Assembly: GCA_001899205.1 (NCBI GenBank)
Contig: MKVL01000021.1
Location: 10,260 to 64,334 of the forward strand
DNA length: 54,075 nucleotides
From: Mesorhizobium sp. 65-26
Lineage (GTDB): Bacteria > Pseudomonadota > Alphaproteobacteria > Rhizobiales > Rhizobiaceae
Direction of reading: 5' to 3'
Of the stretch, positions 1 to 9,085 are shown in pieces. The first letter of the stretch is position 1, and each line of letters begins with the position of its first letter. The notes under the pieces are model-generated. The model did no database searches and was not told the origin of the DNA. It saw nothing but the letters and a program-made list of their open reading frames with translations. Position numbers and translations under genes: made by a program.

Positions 1-11
1 CCGTCGCTCGA

Positions 12-32
12 AAGGCGGTCGTCCCCCGCCTT
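12..32 (-). terminator. Hairpin after rpmB, weak terminator candidate
   Basis: Inverted repeat AAGGCGG/CCGCCTT with a 7-nt loop lies just past the rpmB stop on the minus strand. Only three T residues follow the stem, so it is a weak intrinsic terminator or an mRNA 3'-end stabiliser. Confidence 0.4.
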
Positions 33-39
33 GAATGGA

Positions 40-336
40 TCAGGCGGCGGACTGCTCGGCCAGCTTCTTGGCGATCTGCTTCTTCAGCAGGCGCGCGCGC
101 TGCGACAGCTCCTTGGCGTCGGCCTTGGCCAGGAAAGCGTCGAGGCCGCCGCGATGCTCGACCGAACGCAGGGCGTTGGCCGAAATGCGCAGGCGCACGT
201 TCTGGTTCAGCGCTTCCGAGATCAGCGTGACGTTGACGAGGTTCGGCAGGAAGCGACGCTTGGTCTTGTTGTTGGCGTGGCTCACATTGTTGCCGGTCTG
301 GACTGCCTTGGCAGTGAGTTCGCAGGTGCGGGACAT
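40..336 (-). CDS. rpmB: 50S ribosomal protein L28
   Basis: This gene encodes L28, a component of the large ribosomal subunit. The 98-residue product starts [20 protein letters not shown] and continues with the [12 protein letters not shown] segment typical of bL28. The length fits alphaproteobacterial L28 proteins, which carry a C-terminal basic/alanine-rich extension. The ATG at 336 is preceded by AAGGT at a normal distance. The gene stands alone and is divergent from the DUF3108 gene, with about 255 bp of shared upstream DNA. A short hairpin follows its stop. Identification is near certain from sequence. Confidence 0.97.
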   Translation of the reverse strand: MSRTCELTAKAVQTGNNVSHANNKTKRRFLPNLVNVTLISEALNQNVRLRISANALRSVEHRGGLDAFLAKADAKELSQRARLLKKQIAKKLAEQSAA

Positions 337-591
337 TGTTGTTACCTTCAGTTCTCAGTCTGACCAAACCTCGAGCCCGCGCCGTGCGGCGCGCGGTTTC
401 GATCGGGCGGCCTTATGGAAAAAGTTGGCGTTCCATAGTTGCATTTCATCAGGGCGTCAAGCTCCGACGACCCGCGCGAGATCAGCCGGCTTTCATATTA
501 ACGCCGGATTTCACCCTATAAGCGGTTGCTCAGGGACATAGGAATAGGGCCAGCGCCTTGATTCCGCAAAACCGAGGATCATATCCCCGTC

Positions 592-1395
592 ATGCTTCGC
601 CCCATCATGCCACGCTTGTCCCAAGTTCTCGTCGCCGCGCTCGCCCTTGCCCTGCCACCTGCGGCATACGCCGCGGACGCGCGAACCTTCAAGGGCGAAT
701 ACACCGTCTCCTTCCTCGGTCTTTCCGTGGCGAAGGCGTCTTTCTCCAGCCAGTATGTCGGCGACGACTACACGATCGACGGCACGGTCTCGGCCGCCGG
801 CATCGCCAAGCTGTTCGACGACACGCATGGCACGATCTCGTCGAAAGGCACGATCTCGGGCAAGCGGATGCATCCGAACGCCTTCCGCGCCGACTACACG
901 TCCGGCAAGAAGGCGTCGATGATCGACATCCGGTTTTCGAACGACGCGGTGACGTCCACCAAGGTGGTTCCCGCTCCCGAAAAGCGCGATCCCAAGGAAT
1001 GGGTACCTCTCGGCGCCAGCGACCTGGTCGCGGTGCTGGACCCGATGGCGGCAACCGTCGTGCATGCCGACAGCCCGGACAAGGTGTGCGGGCGCACGGT
1101 CAAGATCTACGACGGCGAGATGCGCGCGAACCTCACCCTCACCTATCAGTCGAAGGGTACGATTTCGGTGCCCGGCTACAAGGGTGACACGGTGACGTGC
1201 CGGCTGGCCTTCGAGCCCGTCTCGGGCTATCGCAAGGGCCGCAAGGCGCTGGAGTTCCTGAAGAATCGCAGCCGCATCCTGGTGACGTTTGCACCCGTCG
1301 GAAAAACCGGCGTATATGCGCCGATCCGCGCCTCGGTGGGAACGCAGATCGGTCCTCTCACCATCAGCGCGCGGCGCTTCGAGGCGAACAGCTAG
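592..1395 (+). CDS. DUF3108 domain-containing exported protein
   Basis: A 267-residue protein with a clear Sec signal peptide: basic start, hydrophobic run VLVAALALALPP, likely cleavage after AAYA near residue 28. The mature part (FKGEYTVSFLGLSVAKASF, then beta-rich sequence ending IGPLTISARRFEA) matches the DUF3108 pattern, a predicted periplasmic beta-barrel-like fold of unknown role that is widespread in Rhizobiales. A second in-frame ATG lies at 607 and the true start could be either. GAGGA lies about 13 nt before the first ATG. No enzymatic motif is seen. It is likely a single-gene unit followed by an interspersed repeat. Confidence 0.85.
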   Translation: MLRPIMPRLSQVLVAALALALPPAAYAADARTFKGEYTVSFLGLSVAKASFSSQYVGDDYTIDGTVSAAGIAKLFDDTHGTISSKGTISGKRMHPNAFRADYTSGKKASMIDIRFSNDAVTSTKVVPAPEKRDPKEWVPLGASDLVAVLDPMAATVVHADSPDKVCGRTVKIYDGEMRANLTLTYQSKGTISVPGYKGDTVTCRLAFEPVSGYRKGRKALEFLKNRSRILVTFAPVGKTGVYAPIRASVGTQIGPLTISARRFEANS

Positions 1396-1397
1396 GG

Positions 1398-1490
1398 CGC
1401 GATTGCGTTTCGTCGAAATCGCATTTCACCCTGAAATCTCGTATTGAGGCATGATCCGTTCCGAAAAGTCCGCGACTTTCGGAACGAGGC
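1398..1490. repeat. Rhizobial-type interspersed intergenic repeat
   Basis: This spacer element contains two inverted repeats. The first is GCGATT...AAATCGC (about 1400-1423). The second is GTTCCGAAA...TTTCGGAAC (about 1457-1484), extended by GTC/GAC around a CGC loop. The GCATGATCC...TTCCGAAAA...TTTCGG layout resembles short palindromic elements scattered through Rhizobium/Mesorhizobium intergenic regions. It runs into the 5' extension of the following open frame, which argues that the transporter starts after the repeat at 1523. Confidence 0.55.
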
Positions 1491-1522
1491 TTGGGCGCGA
1501 GGGGCGCCGACGGAGACGGGGT

Positions 1523-2410
1523 ATGGGGCGCGCTACGCTGATCGGGTTCTCGGCGGTTGCCATGTGGGCGCTGCTCGCCCTTTTGACCGATGCCTCGGGC
1601 GCCGTGCCGCCCTTCCTGCTGTCGGCCATGACCTTTGCCATCGGCACCGGCGTGGGTCTGGTGGCGCGGCTGTTCATGCCGGCCCCGGACAAGGGACAGA
1701 AGATCCCGCCGCAGGTCTGGTTCATCGGCATCGCCGGCCTGTTCGGCTACCATTTCTTCTACTTCACGGCGCTGCGCAACGCGCCGGCGGTGGAAGCAAG
1801 CCTGATCGCCTATCTCTGGCCGCTGCTGATCGTGCTCGGATCGGCGCTGATGCCGGGTGAGCGGCTGGCCTGGAACCATGTCGCCGGCGCCCTGCTGGGG
1901 CTTGCCGGCACGGTGCTGATCGTCACAAAGGGCGGCGGCCTCGCCTTCGACGCGCGCTACGGCTTCGGCTATGCCATGGCCGCTGTGTGCGCGCTGCTCT
2001 GGTCGTCCTACTCGCTCCTGTCGCGGCGCTTCCCATCGGTGCCGACCAGCATCGTCACCTGGTTCTGCGCCGCCACCTCGGTGCTCTCGCTGGCCTGTCA
2101 TTTCCTGCTGGAAAAGACCGTCCTGCCCGACGGTCCGGGGCAATGGCTTGCCGTGCTCGCCCTCGGGCTGATGCCGGTGGGAGCTGCCTTCTATGCCTGG
2201 GACATCGGCGTCAAGCGCGGCAACATCCAGGTGCTTGGCGCGGCCAGCTACGCCGCGCCGCTGCTCTCGACGCTGGTGCTGATCGCGACCGGCTTCGCGG
2301 AACCATCGTTGCGCATCCTGGCCGCCTGTATCCTCATCACCGGCGGTGCGGTACTGGCGGCGAAATCGCTGCTGTTTCGCAAGCCGGTGGCGGAAGGGGC
2401 AAAGGCATGA
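1523..2410 (+). CDS. DMT-superfamily (EamA) inner-membrane transporter
   Basis: The predicted 295-residue protein has about ten hydrophobic helices and two EamA repeats (roughly residues 5-130 and 140-280), including the typical segment VEASLIAYLWPLLIVLGSALM. The family exports amino acids or other metabolites; the YddG-type aromatic amino acid exporters are one group with this layout, but the substrate cannot be read from sequence. The start at 1523 (MGRATLIGF) is preferred because GGAG lies 8 nt upstream and the longer frame would translate the interspersed repeat. Its TGA overlaps the ATG of the next gene (ATGA), so the two are likely translationally coupled. Confidence 0.85.
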   Translation: MGRATLIGFSAVAMWALLALLTDASGAVPPFLLSAMTFAIGTGVGLVARLFMPAPDKGQKIPPQVWFIGIAGLFGYHFFYFTALRNAPAVEASLIAYLWPLLIVLGSALMPGERLAWNHVAGALLGLAGTVLIVTKGGGLAFDARYGFGYAMAAVCALLWSSYSLLSRRFPSVPTSIVTWFCAATSVLSLACHFLLEKTVLPDGPGQWLAVLALGLMPVGAAFYAWDIGVKRGNIQVLGAASYAAPLLSTLVLIATGFAEPSLRILAACILITGGAVLAAKSLLFRKPVAEGAKA

Positions 2411-3099
2411 TGCCGTTTCCGGGCGGCATCGACGCCAATCCCAACGCCACGCTGCTGTTTTCGCTGGTCGCGGCGGTGATCTATACGTTCACGCTGACCC
2501 AGCCGCCAAGGCTCGCCCGCACGGCGGCGAAGACGCTCGCCGTTGCCATGCTTGCCGCGCTCGCCTTCATGCAGGGCGGTCCGGGGCTGCTGGTTGCCGC
2601 CCTGGCGCTCAGCGCTATCGGCGATGCCTTCCTGTCCTATGACAGCGAGCCGACCTTCCTCGGCGGCCTGGGCAGCTTCCTTCTCGCCCATGTGCTCTAC
2701 ATCGCGCTGTTCGCGCATTCGGGCGGCGGCTTCCCGGCCTTTGCCGCGGAGCCCTGGCGGGCCGTGGTCGCGGTGGCCATGGCCGTGTTCGCGCTCGCCA
2801 TGCTGTCGGTGCTGTGGCGGCGCGTTGGCGCCGGCCTGCGCGTGCCGGTCGCGGTCTACGTCGTGGCGATCCTGGCGATGGGTATCGCCGCCCTGACGGT
2901 CAACCATCCATGGGTGATCGTCGGCGCCATCCTGTTCATGGCATCCGACGCGCTGCTCGCCACGGAGAAATTCGTGATGGCGCCCGGCTCGCCGCATCGC
3001 GCCTGGACGCGCTACGCCGTCTGGGTGCTGTACTATGTCGCGCAGGTAGCCATCACGCTTGCCTTCCTGCTCGGCGATCCGATCGTTTCCTGGCTGTAG
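2407..3099 (+). CDS. Lysoplasmalogenase-like (YhhN/TMEM86 family) membrane protein
   Basis: A 230-residue, almost entirely hydrophobic protein with about eight predicted membrane helices. The LSAIGDAFLSYDSE motif near residues 70-83 and the FMASDALLATEKF motif near residues 178-190 carry the paired acidic residues characteristic of the YhhN/TMEM86 family. Eukaryotic TMEM86 proteins hydrolyse the vinyl-ether bond of lysoplasmalogens; the bacterial role is unsettled. The ATG at 2407 overlaps the stop of the DMT transporter by 4 nt, marking a two-gene operon. Family assignment is firm, function is inferred. Confidence 0.85.
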   Translation: MMPFPGGIDANPNATLLFSLVAAVIYTFTLTQPPRLARTAAKTLAVAMLAALAFMQGGPGLLVAALALSAIGDAFLSYDSEPTFLGGLGSFLLAHVLYIALFAHSGGGFPAFAAEPWRAVVAVAMAVFALAMLSVLWRRVGAGLRVPVAVYVVAILAMGIAALTVNHPWVIVGAILFMASDALLATEKFVMAPGSPHRAWTRYAVWVLYYVAQVAITLAFLLGDPIVSWL

Positions 3100-3102
3100 T
3101 CA

Positions 3103-3129
3103 GCGCTCAATCCAAGGGGATTGGAGCGC
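3103..3129. terminator. Hairpin between convergent genes
   Basis: GCGCTC-AATCC / GGATT-G-GAGCGC forms a stem with an AAGG loop, 4 nt after the lysoplasmalogenase-like stop and before the convergent MntP-like gene. It has no T-tract on either strand, so it is at best a weak bidirectional terminator. Confidence 0.35.
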
Positions 3130-3158
3130 GACGTCGCGCGCGGCTGTTCGTGCTGCGG

Positions 3159-3767
3159 CTATCGCCAGACCTGGGCGATGGCCAGCCCGACCAGCGTGGC
3201 GCCGCTGATCAGCGTTCCGAACCGGCCGAGGTCGATGCCACCGATGCGGATACGGCTGGCGCTGGTGCCCAGCGCCACGCCGAGCGCGACCGTTATCAGG
3301 CTTCCCGTCGCGGCGGTCAGCGCCACGGCGACGGCCGGCATGTGCAGCAGGCCGGCGCCAACGGCGTTCGCCAGGGCGTTCGCCGACAGCGCGATGCCGA
3401 GGATAACGGCCTCGACGAAGCCGATCCTGCCGCTTTCCATCGCGAGCACGCTGGAGAACCAGCGGGCGAGCCGGCTCCGGCCTGGATTCCCGGCGGGAGT
3501 TTTCCTGGGGGCCACCAGCAGCAGGATGCGCACGCCGATCATGAACAGCAGGACCGCGCCGGCAACATCAGGCAGGTCTCCCGGCAGCACCCGGCCGATC
3601 CATTCGCCGAAGAAAATGCCGGCCATGCTGAAGACAAAGCAGATCGCGGCGATGACAAGATTGGCCGCAAGCCCGATGCGGACGCCACGCACGCCATAGG
3701 AAAGCCCGACGGCCAGATTGTCGATGCTGGACGCGAAAGCCAGGCCGACGACGAAATACCAGTTCAT
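3159..3767 (-). CDS. MntP/YtaF-family membrane protein, putative Mn2+ efflux
   Basis: A 202-residue, six-helix membrane protein. The first helix reads GLAFASSIDNLAVGLSYGVRG, with an Asp in the place of the conserved acidic residue of MntP, and a second copy at VILGIALSANALANAVGAGLL carries Asn instead. MntP proteins export manganese; this sequence is closer in pattern to the YtaF branch (G[LV]x[YF]GxRG), whose substrate is less certain. The start at 3767 (MNWYFVVGL) has GGAG 8 nt upstream; starts upstream add a Pro/His-rich soluble stretch. No yybP-ykoY manganese riboswitch is visible in the 266-bp leader. Confidence 0.75.
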   Translation of the reverse strand: MNWYFVVGLAFASSIDNLAVGLSYGVRGVRIGLAANLVIAAICFVFSMAGIFFGEWIGRVLPGDLPDVAGAVLLFMIGVRILLLVAPRKTPAGNPGRSRLARWFSSVLAMESGRIGFVEAVILGIALSANALANAVGAGLLHMPAVAVALTAATGSLITVALGVALGTSASRIRIGGIDLGRFGTLISGATLVGLAIAQVWR

Positions 3768-4033
3768 ATGCGGCTCCGGCGGGTGCTGCGGTGTCATTGA
3801 GTGGTTCGGCGCCTGGTCCGAAGCGCCGGGGCCACGCCCATTGCCCAGGATGTCGAACATCATTGGGCGGCCTGCAATAGCCGTTCCATCAAGGCGTTGG
3901 AAGTGCCTCGAACGATTCCACGCTTGGTCCTAAAGCGGGCCGCGATGTTTCAGCTTCGCTGCTGTTGCTTCAGGCACCTGATTTCACGCACGTCTTTGTC
4001 GCGGGACCGGATCCATCTTGCCGAAGGTATGCG

Positions 4034-4462
4034 TCAGGCCGGTTGTGGTTCCCAGCCGGGCGCCGCCAGTTCGAAGGCCGCGAATTGGAAGCCTGGCGCG
4101 ACCGTGCAGCCGACCAGCGTCCACTCGCCAAGGCTGCGGGCTGATTGCCACCAGCCCGCCGGCACGACGATCTGCGGTCGTTCGCCGGCTGCCAGCGCCG
4201 TGCCGAGCACCTGCTCGATCACGGCTCCGCCTTCCTGGTGCATCGACAGCGCCAATGGGGCGCCATCGTAGAAATGCCAGACCTCGGAAGCGTCCTTGAC
4301 CCTGTGCCAGGCCGAAAGCTGGTCTTCCTCCAGCAGGAAATAGATGGCGGTGGAATGGCCACGCCCGCCGTTCGCGCCGTCACGGAAGGTCTCGGCGTAC
4401 CAGCCGCCCTCCGGGTGCGGTTTCATCCCGAGAATCGCAATTATTTCCGCCGCGCTGATCAT
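4034..4462 (-). CDS. DUF985 cupin-domain protein
   Basis: A 142-residue single-domain cupin of the DUF985 family. Family marks are MKPHPEGGWYAETFRD near the N-terminus, STAIYFLLEEDQLSAWHRVKDASEVWHFYDGAPL in the middle (seen at about residues 38-70; the His residues sit where cupins bind metal) and VVPAGWWQSARSLGEWTLVG later. The catalytic role of the family is not established; sugar epimerase-like activity has been suggested from structure. The start at 4462 places it 22 nt behind the gloB stop on the same strand, so gloB and this gene probably form an operon. Confidence 0.82.
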   Translation of the reverse strand: MISAAEIIAILGMKPHPEGGWYAETFRDGANGGRGHSTAIYFLLEEDQLSAWHRVKDASEVWHFYDGAPLALSMHQEGGAVIEQVLGTALAAGERPQIVVPAGWWQSARSLGEWTLVGCTVAPGFQFAAFELAAPGWEPQPA

Positions 4463-4484
4463 GGGCGGCAGCGTATCACGGCGC

Positions 4485-5252
4485 TCAGAAATTGTCCTTG
4501 CGCTTGCGGATCTCGGCGAACACCTCGACATCGGATGCCTTTTCCATGCCGAGGTGCTTGCGGATGGCCGGATCGTGCCAGCGCAGGAACGGGTTGGTCG
4601 ACAGTTCCTCGCCGATCGTGGTCGGCAAGGTGGGCTTGTCGGCCGCGCGCAGGGCCTCGATCCTGGCGGCGCGCTCCTTCAGGGCCGAATTGGTCGGGTC
4701 CACGGTCAGCGCGAAGCGCGCGTTGGCGAGCGTGTATTCGTGGCCGCAATAGACGACGGTGTCGGCTGGCAGCGCGGCGAGCTTCTTCAGCGATTCGTGC
4801 ATCACCGGAGGCTTGCATTCGAACAGCCGGCCGCAGCCGAGCGCGAACAGTGTGTCGGCGGTGAAAGCCACCTTCGGGGCCGGCAGGTGGTAGGAGACGT
4901 GGCCAGCGGTGTGGCCGGGCGTCTCGATCACCTCGATCCGCTCGGCGCCGAGCTGGACGACCGAGCCTTGCCTGACGGTCTGGTCTATGCCGGGTATCCT
5001 GGCCTTCTCCGCCTCGGGCCCGACGATCTTCAGCTTGAAGCGGTCCTTCAGCGCCAGGTTCGCCTCGACATGGTCGAGATGATGATGCGTGGTCAGGATC
5101 ATCGTCGGTGTCCAGCCGGTGCGCTTGAGGGCGGCCAGGATCGCCGCCTCCTCCGGTGCGTCGATGATCGCGGTCTGGCCGCTGGAAGGGTCGTGCACGA
5201 GCACGCCGAAATTGTCGCTGCGGCAGATGAATTGTTCGATTTCGACGGGCAT
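4485..5252 (-). CDS. gloB: Hydroxyacylglutathione hydrolase (glyoxalase II)
   Basis: The enzyme hydrolyses S-D-lactoylglutathione to D-lactate and glutathione, the second step of methylglyoxal detoxification. The 255-residue protein has the metallo-beta-lactamase binuclear site THHHLDH at residues 55-61 (His56, His58, Asp60, His61), then ETPGHTAGH, the bridging Asp in FTADTLF and the final His in YCGHEYT. The C-terminal helical domain carries the NPFLRW sequence typical of GloB. The start at 5252 (MPVEIEQF) matches the usual family N-terminus. It is followed at short distance by a DUF985 cupin and is divergent from a methyltransferase gene. Confidence 0.95.
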   Translation of the reverse strand: MPVEIEQFICRSDNFGVLVHDPSSGQTAIIDAPEEAAILAALKRTGWTPTMILTTHHHLDHVEANLALKDRFKLKIVGPEAEKARIPGIDQTVRQGSVVQLGAERIEVIETPGHTAGHVSYHLPAPKVAFTADTLFALGCGRLFECKPPVMHESLKKLAALPADTVVYCGHEYTLANARFALTVDPTNSALKERAARIEALRAADKPTLPTTIGEELSTNPFLRWHDPAIRKHLGMEKASDVEVFAEIRKRKDNF

Positions 5253-5373
5253 GGCGTCTGTCTCCACTATCGTCGCAGAGATAGGGCGTCGGGCCGCCGA
5301 TGTCATCACGCGCATGGCGTTATGCGGGCGAGGTTTGTTGAACTCGGCCCGCTTCGCGGCTACCGTCCGGCGC

Positions 5374-6150
5374 ATGCATTCCGATATCGTCGACCTGCGT
5401 TCCTTCTACTCCACCACGCTCGGGCGGCTGGCGGAACGCTCGATCACCATGGCGCTGTCGTCGATCTGGGCCGCCATGCCCAACGAAAGGCTTGTCGGCC
5501 TCGGCTATACGCTGCCCTGGCTGGAACGGTTCGGCGGTGACGCCGAGCGCGTCTTCGCCTTCATGCCGGCCACCCAGGGCGCGGTGGTCTGGCCGACGAC
5601 AGGCCCGGCCGCGACGGCGCTTGTCTTCGACGAGGAACTGCCTCTGGTCGATGCCTGTATCGACCGCATGCTGCTTGTCCACTCGCTCGAACATGCCGAG
5701 AATCCGCGCGAGACGCTGAACGAGATCTGGCGGGTGCTGTCGCCGGCCGGACGTGTCGTTATCGTCGTGCCCAACCGTCGCGGCGTCTGGGCGCGCTTCG
5801 AGCATACACCCTTTGGCAATGGGCGGCCGTTTTCCCGCGGCCAGCTGACCGAACTGCTGCGCGAGGCGAATTTCACGCCCGCCGCATGGTCCGACGCGCT
5901 GCTGTTCCCGCCATCGCAACGGCGCTTCATGATGCGGCTCCACAATGTGCTCGAGCGGGCGGGAAGGCGGTTCTGGCCGATCTTTTCCGGCGTCATCGTG
6001 GTCGAGGCGCAGAAGCGGCTCTACCAGGGCGTGCCGGTCGCCCAGCGTGCCTCGCGTCGTGTCTTCGTGCCGGTCTTTTCGCCGCATGGCGCCACGCGGC
6101 TGGGTAGGCTGTCGGCGCCCCGGCACGAGGCGCCGACACGGCCGGGGTGA
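5374..6150 (+). CDS. Class I SAM-dependent methyltransferase
   Basis: A 258-residue protein with a Methyltransf_11-like core: the segment [36 protein letters not shown] (about residues 91-126) is the typical motif post-I to III region of small-molecule or quinone-type methyltransferases. The canonical glycine-rich SAM motif I is poorly preserved near the N-terminus. The C-terminal half is basic and ends in a long low-complexity tail. It sits back to back with gloB, 121 nt between starts. The substrate is unknown. The frame is open far upstream, but the gloB promoter region lies there, so the ATG at 5374 is chosen. Confidence 0.8.
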   Translation: MHSDIVDLRSFYSTTLGRLAERSITMALSSIWAAMPNERLVGLGYTLPWLERFGGDAERVFAFMPATQGAVVWPTTGPAATALVFDEELPLVDACIDRMLLVHSLEHAENPRETLNEIWRVLSPAGRVVIVVPNRRGVWARFEHTPFGNGRPFSRGQLTELLREANFTPAAWSDALLFPPSQRRFMMRLHNVLERAGRRFWPIFSGVIVVEAQKRLYQGVPVAQRASRRVFVPVFSPHGATRLGRLSAPRHEAPTRPG

Positions 6151-6208
6151 GGCCAAGCCCGCCGTTTTCCGGTTTTCGCGCCTGCCTCCCAATGCAAAGG
6201 TACCGCCC

Positions 6209-8035
6209 ATGGCTGATCTTCCGGACCAAAAGGCTGGCGGCACGGCTGCCGCTCCGTCGATCGAGACCGGCAGCCTGCGCGACCAGTTGACGGCGGTCAG
6301 GCAGGGGCTCTCGCAATCGCCGGTGAGAATGAAGCTGCTGATGATGTCGGCGGGCATCATGGCGGTCATTGTCGCGACCGCCGTCGGGCAGGTTTTGCTC
6401 AATCGCTGGAACCAGCCCTTCTACGACGCGCTGGCGCGGCGCGACATGACGGAGTTCCTGCACCAGCTGCTCATCTTTGCCGGCATCGCCGGCGGGCTCC
6501 TGGTGCTCAACATCGCCCAGACCTGGCTCAACCAGATGATCCGGCTACGGCTGCGCGAGGCGTTGACGCAGGACCTGATCGACGAGTGGCTGCGGCCGGC
6601 GCGCGCCTTCCGCCTGGCCAATGCCGGCGCCATCGGCGTCAATCCCGACCAGCGCATGCAGCAGGACGCGGCCCATCTCTCCGACCTCTCGACCGATCTC
6701 GGCGTCGGCCTGCTGCAATCCTTCATCCTGCTGGCGTCCTTCGTCGGCGTGCTGTGGGAATTGTCCTCTGGTTTCGTCTTCCACATCGGGGGCAGCGCGT
6801 TCGCCATCCCCGGCTACATGGTCTGGGCGGTGTTCATCTATGCCGGCACGGCGTCCTGGCTGAGCTGGCTGGTGGGCCGGGCGCTCATCCCTTTCAACAA
6901 CGACCGCTACACGCGCGAGGCCGAGTTCCGATCGTCGGTGGTGCGGGTCAACGAGAATGTCGATGCCATCGCGCTGGCGCATGGCGAGGCGGAGGCGAAG
7001 CAGAAGCTTGTGCATGATCTCGGCACGGTGCTCGACGCCATGCGGCGCATCTACAGCGCCCAGATCAACCTGTCCTGGGTGACGGACACCTATGGCTGGA
7101 TCACCGTCGTCGCGCCGATCCTGGTGGCGGCGCCGGTCTATTTCGCCGGCGACATCAGCTTCGGCGGACTGATGATGGCGGTTGGAGCCTTCAACCAGGT
7201 CCATTCGTCGCTGCGCTGGTTCATTAACAACATCGGCAGCATCGCGGACTGGCGGGCGACGCTGATGCGCGTCGCCGATTTCCGCATCGCGCTGGTCGAG
7301 ACCGACGCGCTGCACGACAAGGAGCGGCGCATCGAGTTCGGCGAGAACAAGAACGGCAACCTTTCCTTCGAGAATCTGAAGGTCGGCTCGCCGGAAGGGT
7401 GCGCCAAGCTCGATCAGCCGCATGTCGAGATCAAGGGCGGCGAACGCGTGATGATCACCGGCGAACCACGCGCCGGCAAGACGCTGTTCTTCCGCGCCAT
7501 CGCCGGCCTGTGGCCGTGGGGAAGCGGGCGTATCGGCATGCCTTCGGGCGAGGCGCCGATCTTCGTGCCGCGCACACCCTATTTCCCGCTGGGGACCCTG
7601 CGCGAGGTGCTTGATCATCCCTATGGAGAGGCGCCCGTCAGCGATGCCGATATCGCCGCGGTGCTTACCGAGGTGGGCCTTGGCCATCTCTCATCGTCGC
7701 TGGACCGGACGGCGCGCTGGGAGCACGAACTCGGTGACGACGAGCAACGGCTCCTCGCCTTCGCGAGGCTTGCGCTGAAGAAACCCAAATGGGTGATCAT
7801 CGACGAGGCGCTGGACACGTTCGACGGCGCGACGCTGCGGCGGGTTCTGACCATGCTGGAGGCGCGACTCACAGGTGCCGCGATCCTCAACATCGGGCGC
7901 GGCCAGCACAACAGCCAGTTCTTCCCGCGCTCGCTGACCATCGTTCGGGACACCGGCGAGCCGGCCCTGAGGCCGGCCCGGATCAGGGCCGGCGCGATCG
8001 AACCGCCGCCGCGTGTCATGAGGCACCGGAAATAG
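6209..8035 (+). CDS. SbmA/BacA-like ABC transporter, fused permease and ATPase
   Basis: The 608-residue protein combines an ABC_membrane_2 permease (about residues 40-365, six helices) with an ATP-binding domain (about 385-580). Visible marks are the family motif NPDQRM at 145-150, Walker A GEPRAGKT at 418-425 and a Walker B region WVIIDEALDTFD. The signature is the degenerate LGDDEQRLLAFARL, normal for the YddA/BacA-like family. Relatives act on very-long-chain fatty acids, vitamin B12 or peptides; rhizobial BacA matters for envelope lipids and symbiosis but lacks the fused ATPase, so this is a BacA-related protein, not BacA. The substrate is not predictable. Confidence 0.88.
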   Translation: MADLPDQKAGGTAAAPSIETGSLRDQLTAVRQGLSQSPVRMKLLMMSAGIMAVIVATAVGQVLLNRWNQPFYDALARRDMTEFLHQLLIFAGIAGGLLVLNIAQTWLNQMIRLRLREALTQDLIDEWLRPARAFRLANAGAIGVNPDQRMQQDAAHLSDLSTDLGVGLLQSFILLASFVGVLWELSSGFVFHIGGSAFAIPGYMVWAVFIYAGTASWLSWLVGRALIPFNNDRYTREAEFRSSVVRVNENVDAIALAHGEAEAKQKLVHDLGTVLDAMRRIYSAQINLSWVTDTYGWITVVAPILVAAPVYFAGDISFGGLMMAVGAFNQVHSSLRWFINNIGSIADWRATLMRVADFRIALVETDALHDKERRIEFGENKNGNLSFENLKVGSPEGCAKLDQPHVEIKGGERVMITGEPRAGKTLFFRAIAGLWPWGSGRIGMPSGEAPIFVPRTPYFPLGTLREVLDHPYGEAPVSDADIAAVLTEVGLGHLSSSLDRTARWEHELGDDEQRLLAFARLALKKPKWVIIDEALDTFDGATLRRVLTMLEARLTGAAILNIGRGQHNSQFFPRSLTIVRDTGEPALRPARIRAGAIEPPPRVMRHRK

Positions 8036-8155
8036 CGCAATCCGAGGCCAATGCGGATCAAGATCCGATCCGGTAACAACGGCCTCAAGCCCGGTGGGCG
8101 CTTCTGTCCAAAGATGGGATCGCCGCACCGCGTGGGTCGGAAGGAAGGCCTGGGA

Positions 8156-9085
8156 TCAGGCCAGCCGCGCGCCGAACTTTTCGCGGAACTCGTCGTAAAG
8201 GCCCTGGCGCCAGCGGCGCCCGCAGACATAGCCGCGTACCAGTTGCGAAACCGAATAGCCCAGCGCCTCGGAGGACCTGTTGGCCATGTAGCCGGCGAAA
8301 GCTTCCGGCAGCCGGCCCCGCAGCAGGTCGGCGATCAGCTGGCGCGCGACCATATAGGGCGGAATGTCGGGATAGGCTTCGGCGATGTATGGATGCTTGC
8401 ACATCAGGTTCGCGTAGGCTTCGACATAGCCGTCGCGACGGCCGGAGATGGAGTTCTGCGAATTGTGCTTCTCCCAGTCGACGCATTCCGACAGCAGCGC
8501 GCCGCAGCGCCGGGCGAAGCGCAACAGCAGCTCGCGGTCCTGCATGCGGGTGACGTCGCTGTCGTAGCCGCCGATCGCCAGCAGAGCGTCGCGTCGCACG
8601 GTGATCGCCGACCCGGCGATGAAGATCGTCTGCGCGACGAGCGCCCGTTCGAGCATCGACGGGCCAAGCCAGGCCTCGCGATTGGCGCATTTCGTGGCGC
8701 GGCCGCCCTTCAACGAGACATATGAGCTGATCAGCACCTCGAGCGAGGGATTTTCCTCGAAACGCGCCAGCGCATGCTCGAGGCGGTTGGGCAGGAAGAC
8801 GTCGTCGGAATCGAGGAAGGTGACGATTGGCGCGCGGGCGCGCTCGATGCCGGCATTGCGGGCGGCATTGGCGCCGCGCCATTTGGCGCCGACATAGATC
8901 AGCCTGGGGTCGCGGATTTCGGCCAGGGCGGCCGCCGTTCCGTCGGTCGAGCCGTCATCGACGACGATGTGCTCGAAGCGGGTGTGGCTCTGGGCAAGCA
9001 CGCTTTCGACGGCGCGCAGCACTTTCTCGCGCCGGTTGTGGGTAGGCGTGACTACCGTGATCAGAGGTTCGTCGGCTTCGGCCAT
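8156..9085 (-). CDS. Family 2 (GT-A) glycosyltransferase
   Basis: A 309-residue cytosolic glycosyltransferase. The N-terminal GT2 domain is clear: ITVVTPTHNRREKVLRAVES (residues 9-28), VVDDGSTDGT (about 41-50), and the metal-binding LDSDD motif preceded by ARNAGIERARAPIVTF. The second half has GYDSDVTRMQDRELLLRFA, the ED-type motif of the acceptor side. It probably adds a sugar to a surface polysaccharide or lipid, but no polysaccharide cluster surrounds it. The start at 9085 (MAEADEPLITVV) is the last Met before the fold begins. It is preceded by a long 319-bp spacer. Confidence 0.9.
   Translation of the reverse strand: MAEADEPLITVVTPTHNRREKVLRAVESVLAQSHTRFEHIVVDDGSTDGTAAALAEIRDPRLIYVGAKWRGANAARNAGIERARAPIVTFLDSDDVFLPNRLEHALARFEENPSLEVLISSYVSLKGGRATKCANREAWLGPSMLERALVAQTIFIAGSAITVRRDALLAIGGYDSDVTRMQDRELLLRFARRCGALLSECVDWEKHNSQNSISGRRDGYVEAYANLMCKHPYIAEAYPDIPPYMVARQLIADLLRGRLPEAFAGYMANRSSEALGYSVSQLVRGYVCGRRWRQGLYDEFREKFGARLA

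Noticed and set aside
3768-4033. Possible yybP-ykoY manganese riboswitch before the MntP-like gene
   Set aside because: I searched the minus-strand leader for the conserved GGGGAG and CCGGCGACC-type elements and did not see them.
6209-8035. Calling the ABC protein BacA
   Set aside because: BacA/SbmA lacks an ATPase domain; this protein has Walker A and B motifs and belongs to the related fused family.
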